Source of the DNA: Neolentinus lepideus HHB14362 ss-1 | Taxonomy: Eukaryota > Basidiomycota > Agaricomycetes > Gloeophyllales > Gloeophyllaceae | DNA: 53,175 nucleotides | Direction: 5' to 3' | Assembly: GCA_001632425.1 (NCBI GenBank) | Contig: KV425627.1 | Location: 11,236 to 64,410 of the forward strand | Shown: positions 37,062 to 48,270 of the stretch, piece by piece | Layout: the number at the start of each line of letters is the position of its first letter | Position numbering within the stretch: the stretch's first letter is position 1 | Program-made: the position numbers and the translations under genes | The notes under the pieces: generated by a model | Database searches by the model: none | The model's input: only the letters and a program-made list of their open reading frames with translations | Told to the model about the DNA's origin: nothing

Positions 37062-39824
37062 ATGTCAGAGAAGTTGAATTCGCGCAAGCCTTATGAAGGT
37101 AAGGGCAGAAGGCTCGTGGTCGCCATAGATGTCGGGACAACGTTCACCGCGGCATCCTCCTCCAGGAAGGAAGGCTTCCTAAGTTTGAGGAGGTACGGCA
37201 ATTTGCAAATAGTCCGCATACATTGTTTTGGTTTCCTTGACATCAACTCGAAGGTTCTTCGGTGGCTCAGACAAGTTCGTTGCAATTTCACTGTATGCGG
37301 GGCAATAGTCATATACAACTTCATCATGAGACTACAGCGGATGCGAAGGTTCCTCCGGTTTTATACTATGATAAACAAGGTCGTCCTCAAGCTTTTGCTG
37401 CGGAAACGGACGATGAAGATGTTATAATGGAGGCTGAGTCCAATGAATGGTACAAAGCTACGTGGTCAGTCTCTTTCGCTGGTCCTACTACCCTATAGCT
37501 TTGACAATGTGGACAAAGGTGGAAGCTGCTTCTCCGTCCCGGTCACCTACCTCTCATAAAAGACATCAAGCTACTCGCTCTACCTGTTCGGAAGTCAGTG
37601 GAAGACGTTTTTGCGGACCTCTGTTACATCAAAACACAGATCAGAGAATACGTTACAACAACTTACGGTGGAGGTGGTAATATCTGGACTACACTGAGTC
37701 CGACTATGTACGTAATTTTGACTACCCCTAACGGGTGGGAGGGAGCGCAGCAGAACAAGACGAGGGCAGCGGCAATCAAAGCTGAGCTCGTTGATGCTCA
37801 AGGGGCCCGTAGAATCAAGTTTGTGACGGAGGCGGAGGTGCGCCCGCTTTCATCGATCCATATGGAAAGCCCTGTCTTATTTATCTTAGGCGGCTATCCT
37901 GTATGCTGTAGACAGTGGTTATGTGAATGACTGGTTGGCGGTTAGTAGCTTGTTACTATTGAACAACCGTTATTTTGTTAAATGTAGCTTGAATCTTGAT
38001 ATGTAGAAAGATGACCACTTGATACTTTGCGATTGCGGAGGTATTATGTTGCAATTTCACCATGAACGATCGGCTCCTGACCTCTATGCTTGAAGGTGGT
38101 ACTGTGGACATAACGTTAGTGCTGTTTGCTTGTTGTATTCATTTTGTCAAACTTATGGGTCTGTGTAATGGCTATCGAATCAAAGAGCTTAGCCCGCTCC
38201 GGCTGGAAGAATCCTCCGCGTCTAGATGTGAGTAGTCATGATCTGCAGGTAGCATATATGTGACCTGGAACGATGGTAGGCTACCTGGCTGGCGCGGTGT
38301 TCATCACACAAGCTGCAAGAGAATATTTGAAGCGTACGATATTCCCTCTAGCACGGTATTATAAGGGGGAACATGACAGGTCTCCCCCTGAACAGTTAGG
38401 CTGTCGGGTACCGAATGGGACAATGAAGAAGCTTTACAACGCGCAACTGATGACTTCGATAAGAATGCAAAGAGAAAGGTACGAGCATCTTCTTACAACC
38501 TGTTGGCCAAGGATTTTATGCTATCGCAGTTCGACAATCCGGACGGCATATATTGGATCAACCTGGATGGCTTCAAGAGCATTGCGGACCTAGGTGTTGT
38601 ACGAGGCCGCCTAAAAGTCACCGGGTATGTCAAGAAGAGGCATTTCGACTTGGCTGGTTGGGCTGACTTATCATGTACAAAAGTGAGGATATGGTGAAGC
38701 TTTTCAAGCCCTCTATCAAGTGCATCAAAGAAGGCCTTGAAATAGCTTTTGAAAACGGCAATCAACTAGCTGATGTAAGTGTATCTGAAGACACTCATCG
38801 CAGCTGGTAACATGATTATCTGATGCTTTGCTTCACTCCCCATCACCTTAGAAAATTATCCTTGCTGGTGGTCTTGCCAGGTCACCCTACGTATATTCCC
38901 AACTCGTGAAGTGGGGAGAAGAAAATGGCATCCCTGTTAGCAGACCTGATGGACTTACGTAAAACCACTTACTTGCTGACATCACGGAGGAATTACACTA
39001 ACGTGTTTTTGTAGCACAAAGGCAGTCGCAAATGGTGCCATCGCCTGGCACGTCGACGACAGCATTTCTGCTAGGGTTTCCAAATACCATTATGGGGTTA
39101 ACATATTGATACCGTACGATCCCGCCTGTGCAGAGTCGAAGAAAAGGTCCACTTATATGGGCCGCACGGGCAACGTGTTAGTGCCCCAAGCCTGGTCTTG
39201 TATTCTACCCAAGGTGAGGAGTAGCTTTCTGTCACGCTGTTGAGTCTATCAACTTGCGTGTCATGCCACTTAGAATGAATCTATGGAAACGATAAAGGTG
39301 TTTAATAAACCCTTCGTCATCGACTTCGATGAGGCAATGAACGAGCCGAATGACCATTTCAAACGTTCTGTTGTCATTTATGTGTATCGAAGAGCCAAAG
39401 CCCCAAAGTTCATCACCTTCCCCGGTCTGTCATACATGTTCCACTCAGTAGCCAATGTGGACATCCCATGACATCTGATCATGCAGGAAAAAATACATTA
39501 CAGCCTGGGTACGAAAAGCTATGCACGGTTACGGGAGACCTTCGTCAGCCTTTCAAGGCCTCGCCCACGAGTGTTTCTCCGACCACCGGTATCCGCTATC
39601 GCGAAGTCTCTGTTCGTAGCATTTGCTCTTTTCCCTTTTGCGAGTCTTCTGACGGGTGGCTGCGATTAGTGCGAGATCTGCTTATCACTAGGCGAAACGG
39701 AGCTGACAGCTCAAATGCGCTAGAAAGAGAATGTAAGTCCTTTGGTCTTTTGGCACATATCGACCGCTAAAACATCACTTAGAATGAATGGGTCTATGGA
39801 GAAGCGACTGTTGCGTACGAATAG
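37062..39824 (+). pseudogene. Hsp70-like ATPase (Hsp70-12A-like fungal family), probably inactivated
   Basis: Homology runs through about 16 exon-like blocks: VVAIDVGTTFTAAS, KVPPVLYYDKQGRPQAFAAE, TTPNGWEGAQQNKTRAAAI, KFVTEAEAAILYAVDSGY, LILCDCGGGTVDIT, ATDDFDKNAKRK, VVRGRLKVTGEDMV, KIILAGGLARSPY, AVANGAIAWHVDDSISARVS and SLGETELTAQMR. These cover the nucleotide-binding fold of the fungal Hsp70-like proteins. Three lesions are seen. The frame shifts at 37153-37163, between GTTFTAAS and LLQEGRLPKFEE. The acceptor expected near 38168 reads AA instead of AG. A TAG at 39721-39723 sits where a Trp codon is expected before KEN. All other junctions keep phase, so decay looks recent. Assembly errors are the alternative. 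Intact relatives are thought to act as stress or signalling ATPases, but the role is not established. Confidence 0.75.
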
Positions 39825-39937
39825 AAGATTGAGACAAGATCACGTATGACATAGTCGCGGCATAAAATGGAAACATATCTCCAGGGAGAACTTCGAGCGA
39901 TTAATAATATACATTTACTTCTGTACACCATCGTATA

Positions 39938-40471
39938 TCACGAAATCACATTCATTTGACGGAACAAAGCCTCTGTTACAACCTTCGGACGAACAAGAAA
40001 CTGTTCACCACGATCCGGCGTGAACTTCGACAAACCCAGAGCATACGCTACAATGATACCATCCCCGCTCTTAGATCTTAACACCCATGTCCGGCCACTG
40101 ATTCTCCACAACATAGTTGTTGAATAGCCCATGCCGGACTGCCCGAACTGCTGGTCCGCAAGACGGACGGAAAGGAGATCACGTCTCATGACAAGCGAAA
40201 GTTTGCATGCCTTGTCGTATACTTAGTTTATGCAACTCCCTGCTCACGTATCGACACATGACTTAAGGACTCCAGTCGGAACGTGGTACACTAGTACGCC
40301 AAAGCCACCAGTGCAATCAGTCTGTCCATCTTGTCCGAGATAAACCCTGATGCATTTAGGTTGTGCATCTAGGAAATGCAGCTGTGTACAAGTGGTAAGC
40401 CCAGTTCGATACGCCACCGACGCGTCTCGACGCGCCCAACGTCGTGCGAAACTCCAGCTGAATTGAAACAT
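39938..40471 (-). CDS. Hypothetical small protein, tentative two-exon model
   Basis: I do not recognise this gene. Two open blocks, 40471-40271 and 40210-39938, can be joined through a 60-nt GT..AG intron with phase kept, giving about 157 aa. The second block is the better one: 91 codons with segments such as GYSTTMLWRISGRTWVLRSK and KFTPDRGEQFLVRPKVV that look like real protein. The donor (GTCCTT) is weak, and more exons may lie upstream near 40500-40640. It runs tail to tail with the Hsp70-like pseudogene. Confidence 0.3.
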
Positions 40472-40665
40472 GTGTGTATCAGTCCTTCGACTAAGGCCTA
40501 GGGGATCAGTAACATACGCATAAGCACTACAATTCTTGGAATACGAGCTACAACAGAGTAAAAGTAAACGACACAGTATGTCATAGAGTATCGGCCTTCG
40601 GTACAGAACGCCCAAAGAACGCTGTCGGTACTGCACGAAATAGAGTCAGAGCAAAGTAACGTTAA

Positions 40666-41523
40666 TCACGCCATATTCACGATCTCATTGACAACAACCC
40701 CATTCACGATATAGGCGTTTGTGACGGAAGGAGGCTGGCTGGCTTCTGGATCAGCGCCTTCGGATTCCCTGTCCGCATCTTCGTCCGCCAGAGCAGCTGT
40801 AGCAGGAAGACTGTACTCAGCGAGACATCCGGATGTTACTCAAGAAGACGCTTCACCGAACGACACTGGGACGTAGGATACATTGCTAGCTGATGCTCCA
40901 GCTCGAGCGTTACTTTCAGCAGCGTCTTCGTCGCCATCCCCGTCGGCTATATCCACATCCTCTTCATCACGCACATCCTCTTCATCATGCGCACCGTCTT
41001 CATCGATTTCACCCTGCTCAGTCACAATTTTTGCAGCAGATTTTCTCTTCCTCCAGGACTTAGTGACTCTCCGACGTTTCGCGCTAGGTGCGGGAGCTTT
41101 GGCGTCAGTCTTCGCAGTCTCGATGACGACCCCGTCAAATGTTTTCTGTCTCTTCTTCAATAACGAGCCATCAGCGCGCAGCCCAGATCGAAGTTCCATT
41201 CCTTTCTTCCTGTCGCTGAGCAGTGTACCTTCGGGCTCTGATTTTCTGGGCCGTTTAGCACGTCGAGCTGAACTTGCACTGTTTTCATCCGGCACAATTT
41301 CGTCAATACGCTCCAAAACTGAGTCAACTGTATATATGCCAATTCATTATTCGTCAATTATATGCGATGATCAAGGGGAACGCGTACGGCCTTCCTCTCC
41401 GACTGCGATGAGCGCCTTGATCATCTCGTCTCTTCTGCCCAATCGTGGCGGTAGATCTAAATCCCTGCAAAGGGATCTCAGAGTCTCTGCTTTCAACTTA
41501 TCCCAGGGCAATTCGGAGGGCAT
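40666..41523 (-). CDS. SAP-domain nuclear protein
   Basis: Predicted protein of 245 aa from three exons: 41523-41388, 41327-40857 and 40796-40666. The N-terminus fits a SAP DNA/RNA-binding motif (two helices: WDKLKAETLRSLCRDLDLP, then LGRRDEMIKALIAV). A basic stretch follows with likely nuclear-localisation clusters (RRAKRPRK, SAKRRRVTKSWRKRKS), then a long Asp/Glu run (about residues 140-185) and a neutral tail. The frame also stays open to a stop at 40840 if intron 2 is retained, giving a 207-aa form. The 60-nt intron and the coding-like third exon favour the longer protein. By family it likely acts in chromatin, transcription or mRNA export. Confidence 0.7.
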
Positions 41524-42146
41524 GACGGGAGTTGAAAGTGAGACTTTCGTAACTTGAGCTTGAGATTCAACGGTAAGTGCAATTCACACAACCGGCTCAA
41601 TCTAGCAGCCTTGTCGCACAACACAGATTTACGCACTAAGCGGGGTGGTCAATCACGGCACAGTAAACTGAATCAAGAGGTTCTGAGCTGGAGAACTATT
41701 GCATTAAGGTAGCTGGATTTGAGGGAACTGCCATTAGCTCGTGGAAAGGCTTGCACTGATGGGAAGCGTGGGGATATTCCGAATCTCATGAGCGCGTCTG
41801 ACTACGACTGCGTAGCAACTATCGTCCGGAGGTTCGAGCCCTGGTGCATCATGATCATGTTTTGTTTTCTGAATCTCCTATCCATGTGCAAAGCCTTCGA
41901 AGTGCACGCAATCACCAGATGATGTCTCCTTGCAATTGCGAGCTACATTGCATCGACATCGCCCATTTGAGCCCCGTGGCCATGGGGTGCCCACATGAGA
42001 TTGTTTGTTCGAAAACCTTTTAGCCGATAAGGGTTCTATAAGCCTCCATGAGATGCGCAAGAATCGGGAAATTCGACTTGGCCTTCACCCTGTCGACCAC
42101 AGTCAAGTTCTAGGAAAGTATCAATCGCGTAGCTTTGTCTTTCGCC
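41524..42146. promoter_or_regulatory. Divergent promoter region between SAP gene and hydrolase
   Basis: The two flanking genes are transcribed away from each other, so both promoters must lie in these ~620 bases. A block at 41829-41839 reads like a tRNA B-box (GGTTCGAGCCC) and a short stretch upstream recalls an Arg tRNA arm, but no cloverleaf forms. I see no gene. Confidence 0.4.
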
Positions 42147-43308
42147 ATGGATTACGTGAATAAGACATCGGAAGTGTCTATCCCTCTTATCCACGAGACT
42201 AGTGCGTGTTCATTATTACCACTCGGAAGTTGGAGGCGGTGCAGAGGATGGAAGGGATCAACCAACATATTCGGATCCTCGTCTGTAACACTGCAACTGC
42301 TGTTCAACATGGCGCATCTGTGAGACGCGAGGCAACTGACCTGTTATTTCACAGCTATTGAAGCGTTCCTGCCTCTCCTCGAGAAGAACAGGGAGTACAT
42401 TGAAGAGATACCACGGAAGACTTTCCAGTATGGTCCAACTGAAAGACACCAGGTATGTCCGCTTCGTCTGGCCTCCACGAACACAACTCGAACTAGACTC
42501 TTGTCTGAAGCTGGACGTCTACTATCCGATCAGCACGGCAGCTAAAGCCCCCATTCTCTTCTTCGTCTACGGTGGCGGATTCTCGATGGGTAACCGCATA
42601 TTCCCCGAGCCTCAGTCTTTGGGCTACCCGTGCCTCGGAGCATTTTTTGCCCGCAGAGGTTTCGTCACGGTCATAGCTGACTATCGCCTGGTACCACACA
42701 TCAAGTATCCTAAACCAGTCGAAGATCTGCGGGACGCCTTCCAGTGGATATTTGAAGACAAGCCCGAGATACACCTCGCAGGCCACCCAGCGCCGGATGT
42801 AGAGAATGCTTTCATTATGGCCCACTCCGCTGGTGCGACGCATATAGCCACTCTCCTTCTTTCCCAGACTATTCTCTCGCCATCTGTTCGCCCTGGATTT
42901 CTTTCCCGTATCAAGAAAGTCGTATTGAATGCCGGAGCATATCACTTTCGCTCGGAACATGCTGCAGATCCCTCGGTCCTCGAAGCATACTACGGTAATA
43001 CGACGGAGTTACGGGACAAGGAACCTCTTAGCCTAGCCGAGAAGGCTTCTTTGGATCTTATCAAGAGCTTACCAGACACCTTGATGATGCGAGGAGAGAA
43101 GGAGCCTCGAGGTTTAATTGTCCCTAACGAGGAGTTCAGGAGCGAGTTGGAGAAGCGTCTGAAGGACGCTGGCGGCGGAAGGAACGGTCAGACGGAGGTG
43201 AGGTTGATTGTTAATAAGGGCCATAATCACATTAGTGGTCACTGGGCGTTGTCGTCGGGTGAAGGCGAGGAGTGGACTGAGGAGGTGCTTACATTTTTGC
43301 GGGGATGA
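42147..43308 (+). CDS. Alpha/beta-hydrolase (kynurenine-formamidase / esterase-like)
   Basis: Predicted protein of 316 aa from three exons: 42147-42201, 42355-42452 and 42511-43308. The fold is marked by LDVYYP, the oxyanion motif YGGGFSMGNR (HGGG-like), VTVIADYRLVPHIKYPKPVEDL, the nucleophile elbow AHSAGA, and a late His in NKGHNHISGH. An acidic residue in LMMRGEKEP may complete the triad. This order is that of the alpha/beta-hydrolase-3 group, which contains kynurenine formamidases and carboxylesterases. The first intron is 153 nt, long for this window, and could hide another small exon. Substrate unknown. Confidence 0.85.
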
Positions 43309-43587
43309 AACGCAAAGAAAGACACTGAAAGAAGACGAGAGTGGTGTACTATTGATGGGACGTCACACCGCGCACCTGAGCGCCAGTCTCTGTCTGAGGT
43401 CTGTAATTTCTCTGTATCTGGTTTGCTTACGGAATGGCAATATCCGGCGAGATTCCCATTACTCTGTCGTAAACGATGTATGGTATTTCGCCGGATAGTT
43501 CTGCAATAGTCCTTGGTATGTCTCTCAACCCTCGAATGGAGGTATTAATTAGTTTTACAACTACGACCCTTCAGATAACCAAGATTA

Positions 43588-44395
43588 TCAAGCCGCCGCT
43601 TTGATCATGCCAGCACACTTCTCAGCCACCACGCCGGCCGGTGTCTCGTATGTGCAGCCAGAATCTCTGGAAATATTGCCGTATTACATATCCGCAGCTC
43701 ACGAACACTGCACCCTCAGTTTGCCATCGACAACACCCACTTGAACTCCATCCGTCTCCTGGACCATACGATACGTTAACGAGGAGTGTAAGCCGCTGCG
43801 AGCGTACGCTTGGATGAAGCGGTCCACGTCCTTATCACTCTCCTCTTCTGGGATTTGCAGGTTCCTAAGGGGATAGCCCTTACGCCATTTGATCCGCTAG
43901 ACAGAGAGCAAGCTTGCCGCAAGACTGCATAGTCGCCAGGACTGCCCAGGAGCCCGAGATCTACTAACAGATGGCTTGAGGATTTAACGACGCCAAAAAC
44001 ACAAACCCAGTCTCTTTTGGCCTCACGAGCTTCATTTCATCGTAACCCCAGGAATGGTGACCATCCGCTTTTCACTTGTTCCATACCGCGGGCTTTATAC
44101 GGAAGGGTGTTCAGGAGCGAGGTTCTCCCGAGATCGTCACCACGTATAAGCGCTACCGAACCGTCATCCAGGACCAGTAAGTTGCTACCGTCATGTGGGG
44201 TGGAAGAAACGAGCAGGGCTCGAGATGCCCATGTATCCTCCATATTCCCTCGCACAGTTAGCGGAACGGACACACGGGGTTCCCCTGAGACCTGCCGGAA
44301 TCCGGCCTGTGCATACAGTGAAGCCCGACTCCGAGGAATTCTGTCTAGATATTGATGAACTACTGACCTCCAGCTATAATGCAGTCGTATGTGAC
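43588..44395 (-). pseudogene. GMC oxidoreductase relic
   Basis: Pieces of a glucose-methanol-choline oxidoreductase are scattered on the minus strand. An N-terminal FAD-binding start (TYDCIIAGG) lies near 44392-44366. A mid segment (LGLLGSPGDYAVLRQA) lies near 43960-43910. The C-terminal domain begins at 43896 (RIKWRKGYPLRNLQIP, later GLHSSLTYRMVQ and VGVVDGKLRV). After that, IFPEILAAHT and ETPAGVVAEKCAGMIKAAA are in different frames, followed by a stop at 43590-43588. In-frame stops follow GKLRV. The whole relic covers ~0.8 kb, where an intact GMC gene needs about 1.8 kb of coding sequence. Internal deletions are therefore likely. Confidence 0.6.
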
Positions 44396-44871
44396 TGAGA
44401 TCGGTGCATCTTCGGTGAATGGTACATGGATGCCAACGTGTGCCGGATTCAGTTCGGGGTAACTGAAGGGCTACATTGAGCTAACACTGGTTATCGAAGC
44501 TCCAGCATTGATATCCCAGTTGCCATATGTTTCCCGCAATTCCCCCGCTCTTATCTAATACTGATTCAGAACAATGTTTGGATGATTGCGATCTCACCTA
44601 TCAAAATTGAATAGCTTGGTCCTGCCACGGTTACTAGTGCGCAGGATGCTCGATAGTCAGGTACTGATGTCATCTACGCGCAGGATCTGCTGCCCAGTAT
44701 TGTCTCGTCCCAGCTTCGCGGTCAGTCAACGCTCAAGGTAGCCAGCAACGGCGTGGGACTCCGGCGCCCAGCATGTTGGTGATTCGCTATTTTTGTGAGC
44801 CCAGAATACATTTGGTTTGGAATTGCGAACCCTCTAATTCTGGATCTCAGAATGGCTAACTCCGAGCTCGG

Positions 44872-46223
44872 TCAGGGATCCAAAATGAACTTGTCTCCCA
44901 TAATAAAATCGTCCACAAGCTGCGCGACTTTCCTGCCTACACCAGGACTAAAGGCGAAGCCGGCCCCGCCAGCACCTGCCGATGGAGTGGTCGAAATTCA
45001 AAGACAGAATGTGGAAGGAATCTTTTCACGTACCGTAGGCATGCACAATCGGCATCTCAACATTCCCAATCGTCACCCTTTCTGCTTCGACTCGCATCCC
45101 GCCACGGCGTCCAGGGCGGATGCCCACAACGTCCCTAACGATATCGAGCTCTTCCACATTTTCCGGGATACGGGGATCGAGCTGGTGCGCTCGCCTCGCA
45201 ATGTCCGCTCGTATATATGCATCCACGTTCGGATCCCTATAAACCAAAGGTTAAGTATCGGGAGATGCAGAGACGACGTCCTCCTCGTACGTATTGCCCG
45301 GTTGCCTGACACCGCCGATGACCACCGTTCCATCTCCTCTGGGTATAACGTAGCAGTAATCGTTGCCGCTCCTCCCGCTTCTGTGGTCAATACCGGGGTG
45401 CTGGATGATGATCGTCTGCCCTCTGACAGGCTCTACCAGCTCGTCCTCCACAGGATGCAGAGTGCGTGCGCCCACGCCGGAAGCGTTGACGATCACATCG
45501 GGTGCAGGACCGAACTGTGTTGAGGACAAGAGCTCAGTCAGCGAGCGAACAGTCGCGCGAACGAAGGTCACGTTGGGAGATTGCTTGAGAAGAGAGAAGA
45601 GATATGAGATGTATGTCGGAGGTGTCATCACTACTTGCGTGTATGACAAGCCGATTTTGGCGTTCGATTCCGATGGAAGCTCTGACTTGTCCACTACTCG
45701 GTACTAGGGCAGAAATCGCGATAAGTGTCGGTCATTGGATGGTCGCTGTATGCTTACGTTAGGCATGAAGTCCTTGATCCAAAGATCTTCATCTGTATCG
45801 ACGTTGTCTCGATAGTGGATGCCTGGCATTCGCTGTCAAGGAAGTGTTCTACGTCAGGTGCCTTCACTCATGAGTTTCACCGCACTTTTAGATGCAGACC
45901 TTTACGCTAGATTCAGGATTTGTCTCGGAGAGTTTCCAGAAGTAGCGAAACGCTGCCTTGAGCATCTCTATCTCTTCAGGATCTTCATCTTTGGTACCTC
46001 CACCGCCGAAGCCAGCGCCGGCCCTATGGTTGAGTATACCAATATGTTGGTTAGTTGGAGTTGTAAACAAGAACCTTAAGATTCACCAAGGGCTCGCCCA
46101 ATCAAGGCTGTCCGGATCGCCAGGCATATCTCGAGCCACAATCGTCACGGAGTAGTGACGAGGCAGAGACAACGCGATGGTGAGCCCGAAGACTCCAGCA
46201 CCCACGATGGTGACTTTGGGCAT
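44872..46223 (-). CDS. FAD-dependent D-amino-acid oxidase
   Basis: Predicted protein of 351 aa from six exons: 46223-46087, 46023-45900, 45832-45758, 45703-45291, 45236-45034 and 44975-44872. The N-terminus is a Rossmann FAD motif ([15 protein letters not shown]). Further family marks are [60 protein letters not shown] and the final [21 protein letters not shown]. The length is normal. By family it oxidises D-amino acids to imino acids with H2O2, usually in peroxisomes. The C-terminus (FILDP) is not a canonical SKL-type signal, so location is uncertain. D-aspartate oxidase is the alternative call. The second donor could also lie six bases earlier. Confidence 0.9.
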
Positions 46224-47574
46224 TTCTTTTCGTCAAGTTGTGGAGCAACGTAGCAGTACAGTCGATGGGTTCGACTCGAAGGCGAAAACCTTGATAACAC
46301 CTCCCTGGTGCCTAAGATAGGCTTTGGAAGAAGCGACGGATCGGGATTCTATAGCTATCAGCTCGGTCCAGGGGACTAGCAAGGATATGTTTGGAAAGAA
46401 CTGTGTGATAGACGGAGTCATACACGAATCGTCATAACACAAACCACATCTTTCTGTCCTCAGTAAGATGAAATACCAGTCGCAGTGCAGTACAATACAC
46501 AGCCCTCAAAGCTGAGAAATTTCGTCCCGCAGGAATTCTTTCTGGTCCACTCATTAACCGGGGAAGGTCATAGCTCATGATGACAAGGCGAAGGATACCG
46601 AGAGAATCGACCGTTGCGGAGCCTGGAGAACAACAAGACGCTTGGTGGATTCAAAGGAGCAAAATCTGTTCGGCATAACTATATCGTTCTGATCAAGCGC
46701 CCACACCATCCTCGGAGAAGTCCGCCGGCAAGAGCTCTATCTCGCGCCAATCTTGATAGCTTGGTTCCTGCAGCCTTGAAGCGTCGACTTTGACTAGGAA
46801 GGAGAACTGCAGCATATATATTCTCTCCGCGGACGATTATGTAGACGAGTGAGTTGTGACTGAACTCGCCACCAGGAGCCTAGTGACATTAATATGTCTA
46901 TAGTGTGGCGTCCGATCGATCTTGGTCCTCTGTCTAGATCTCTCCCATTCACTCTTGTCGAGCTCCCTGCTCCTCGCCGACGTCTCTTTAAAGCCGAGAC
47001 AGCCAGACAGCCAGCCTCGGATGCGGCTGTTCGCTAAAAGGAACTCGAATACTACCTCGTCGATCTTGGGGTGGGTCGCTGCGAGTAAGATGTCCAGGAA
47101 TGCACACTCTCGCGGCTACACCTCTTCAAGGAGACAAATCTATTCGTCTTCTAGTCATCCTTGTAACGACTCCGACCTGTACTACGAACAGGAGGACCGG
47201 TACGATCAGTCTGTTTGGCAGAAGGGCAGGAATCGCAGACCATCGCCGGACTACTGTACGTAGTACGCTATCGAATGTCTCCTCCGGGAGAAATACAGCG
47301 AGACCGTTCCTCTCGTACGCATTCACCCGTTTCACACCCATCACACTCCTTCCAGCCTGCCAAATCACCGAGTCCTCCGCCTCCACCCCCTCGTTCTCCA
47401 TCCCGACCTACTTACTGGCCTCATCTGAGTAATCACCATCCTCTGCTTTCACGCTGAAACTGCTTATTCGAGGCTTTGACGGTATGGTCCGCATCTGTTC
47501 GACACACCCAGGCAGTCCTGCTGCGTACTGCTCGATGGACGGACAGCCACCATCGCCTCGAATACGATCCGCCG
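46224..47574. other. Region upstream of D-amino-acid oxidase; possible 5' part of phosphatase relic
   Basis: The first few hundred bases must hold the oxidase promoter. From about 46920 onward the plus strand has overlapping open frames rich in Ser, Pro and Arg. They may include the decayed N-terminal half of the phosphatase relic that follows, but I could not find the expected catalytic DLNGTL-type motif. Confidence 0.35.
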
Positions 47575-48270
47575 TCCATCCTCGTCCTCCCATGTTTATC
47601 TCTTCCATTCAAAGATGATAGAACTGTTAGAGGTCGTGGTATGGAGTAGCACGCAGCCGCATAGCGCACTCGACATGATGATGAAGTCTTTTGGGCAGCG
47701 ACGGCAAGATCTGAAAGCCGTCTGGGCTAGAGACACCTTCGAGTTCTCAAGCAATCAGCACGGTATGCCCATACCTGATATCACACATCTCTTTCTAATC
47801 CCGCTATGTAGATATGCAGACAACGCCACAGGATTGCTTTGCGTCCATCGCCGATAAGAACGCGCCCCCCTTTACCCTGCAATTCGCGATCTGCGTTCCC
47901 GGAACCTTCTTCCGAGACGATACACGTCCTCGGTCGTCCAAGCTCACTCCGCTCTGGCCACGTTTCTCCTCGATGACCCGCCTGCCAGCGTGTATCTCCA
48001 GTCATACAACTACAACCACACGTGCATCAAGGAGTTTGATGCGCATACATCAACGTATTGGAAGTGGAGCGACCGAGCTGGAGGAAGCCAGCAGCAAAGC
48101 AGGCGTGCTTTCTCCAGGCCCTGGGGCGAAGAAGCGCGGGCGGAAGAAGAAGAAGGCAGTCGCGCTTGTGCAGGCAGTAGAAGATGCCGTCGTCGGTATC
48201 CTGGACGAAATCAATGTCGCTGGCTGGATCGGGCGCGGCGGATCGTGGGCGAGGTGTAGGTGCAGCTGAT
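47575..48270 (+). pseudogene. NIF/FCP1-type phosphatase relic
   Basis: Several family segments appear in order but in changing frames. YLFHSKMIELLEVVVWSSTQ, then SFGQRRQDLKAVWARDTF, read in one frame up to an intron at 47763-47811. The next exon opens DMQTTPQD. HSALATFLLDDPPASVY, then YNYNHTCIKEFDA (equivalent to the family's LLDDSP..PYNH.CIKEYDA), follow about one base out of frame near 47910-47930. KKRGRKKKKAVALVQAVEDA and VVGILDEINVAGWIGRGG are shifted once more. No introns explain the shifts, and the N-terminal catalytic DxDxT-type motif was not found. Intact members are HAD-fold protein phosphatases. Confidence 0.6.

Noticed and set aside
38334..38478. Additional frame shift in the Hsp70-like pseudogene between REYLK and ATDDFDKN
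   Set aside because: A 62-nt intron at 38334-38395 with a normal GT donor and AG acceptor restores the frame, so no lesion is needed there.
41790..41850. Possible tRNA gene (B-box-like GGTTCGAGCCC and an Arg-tRNA-like GCGTCTGACTACG upstream)
   Set aside because: The acceptor, D and T stems do not pair and the anticodon stem lacks its 3' partner, even allowing an intron. Chance similarity is more likely.
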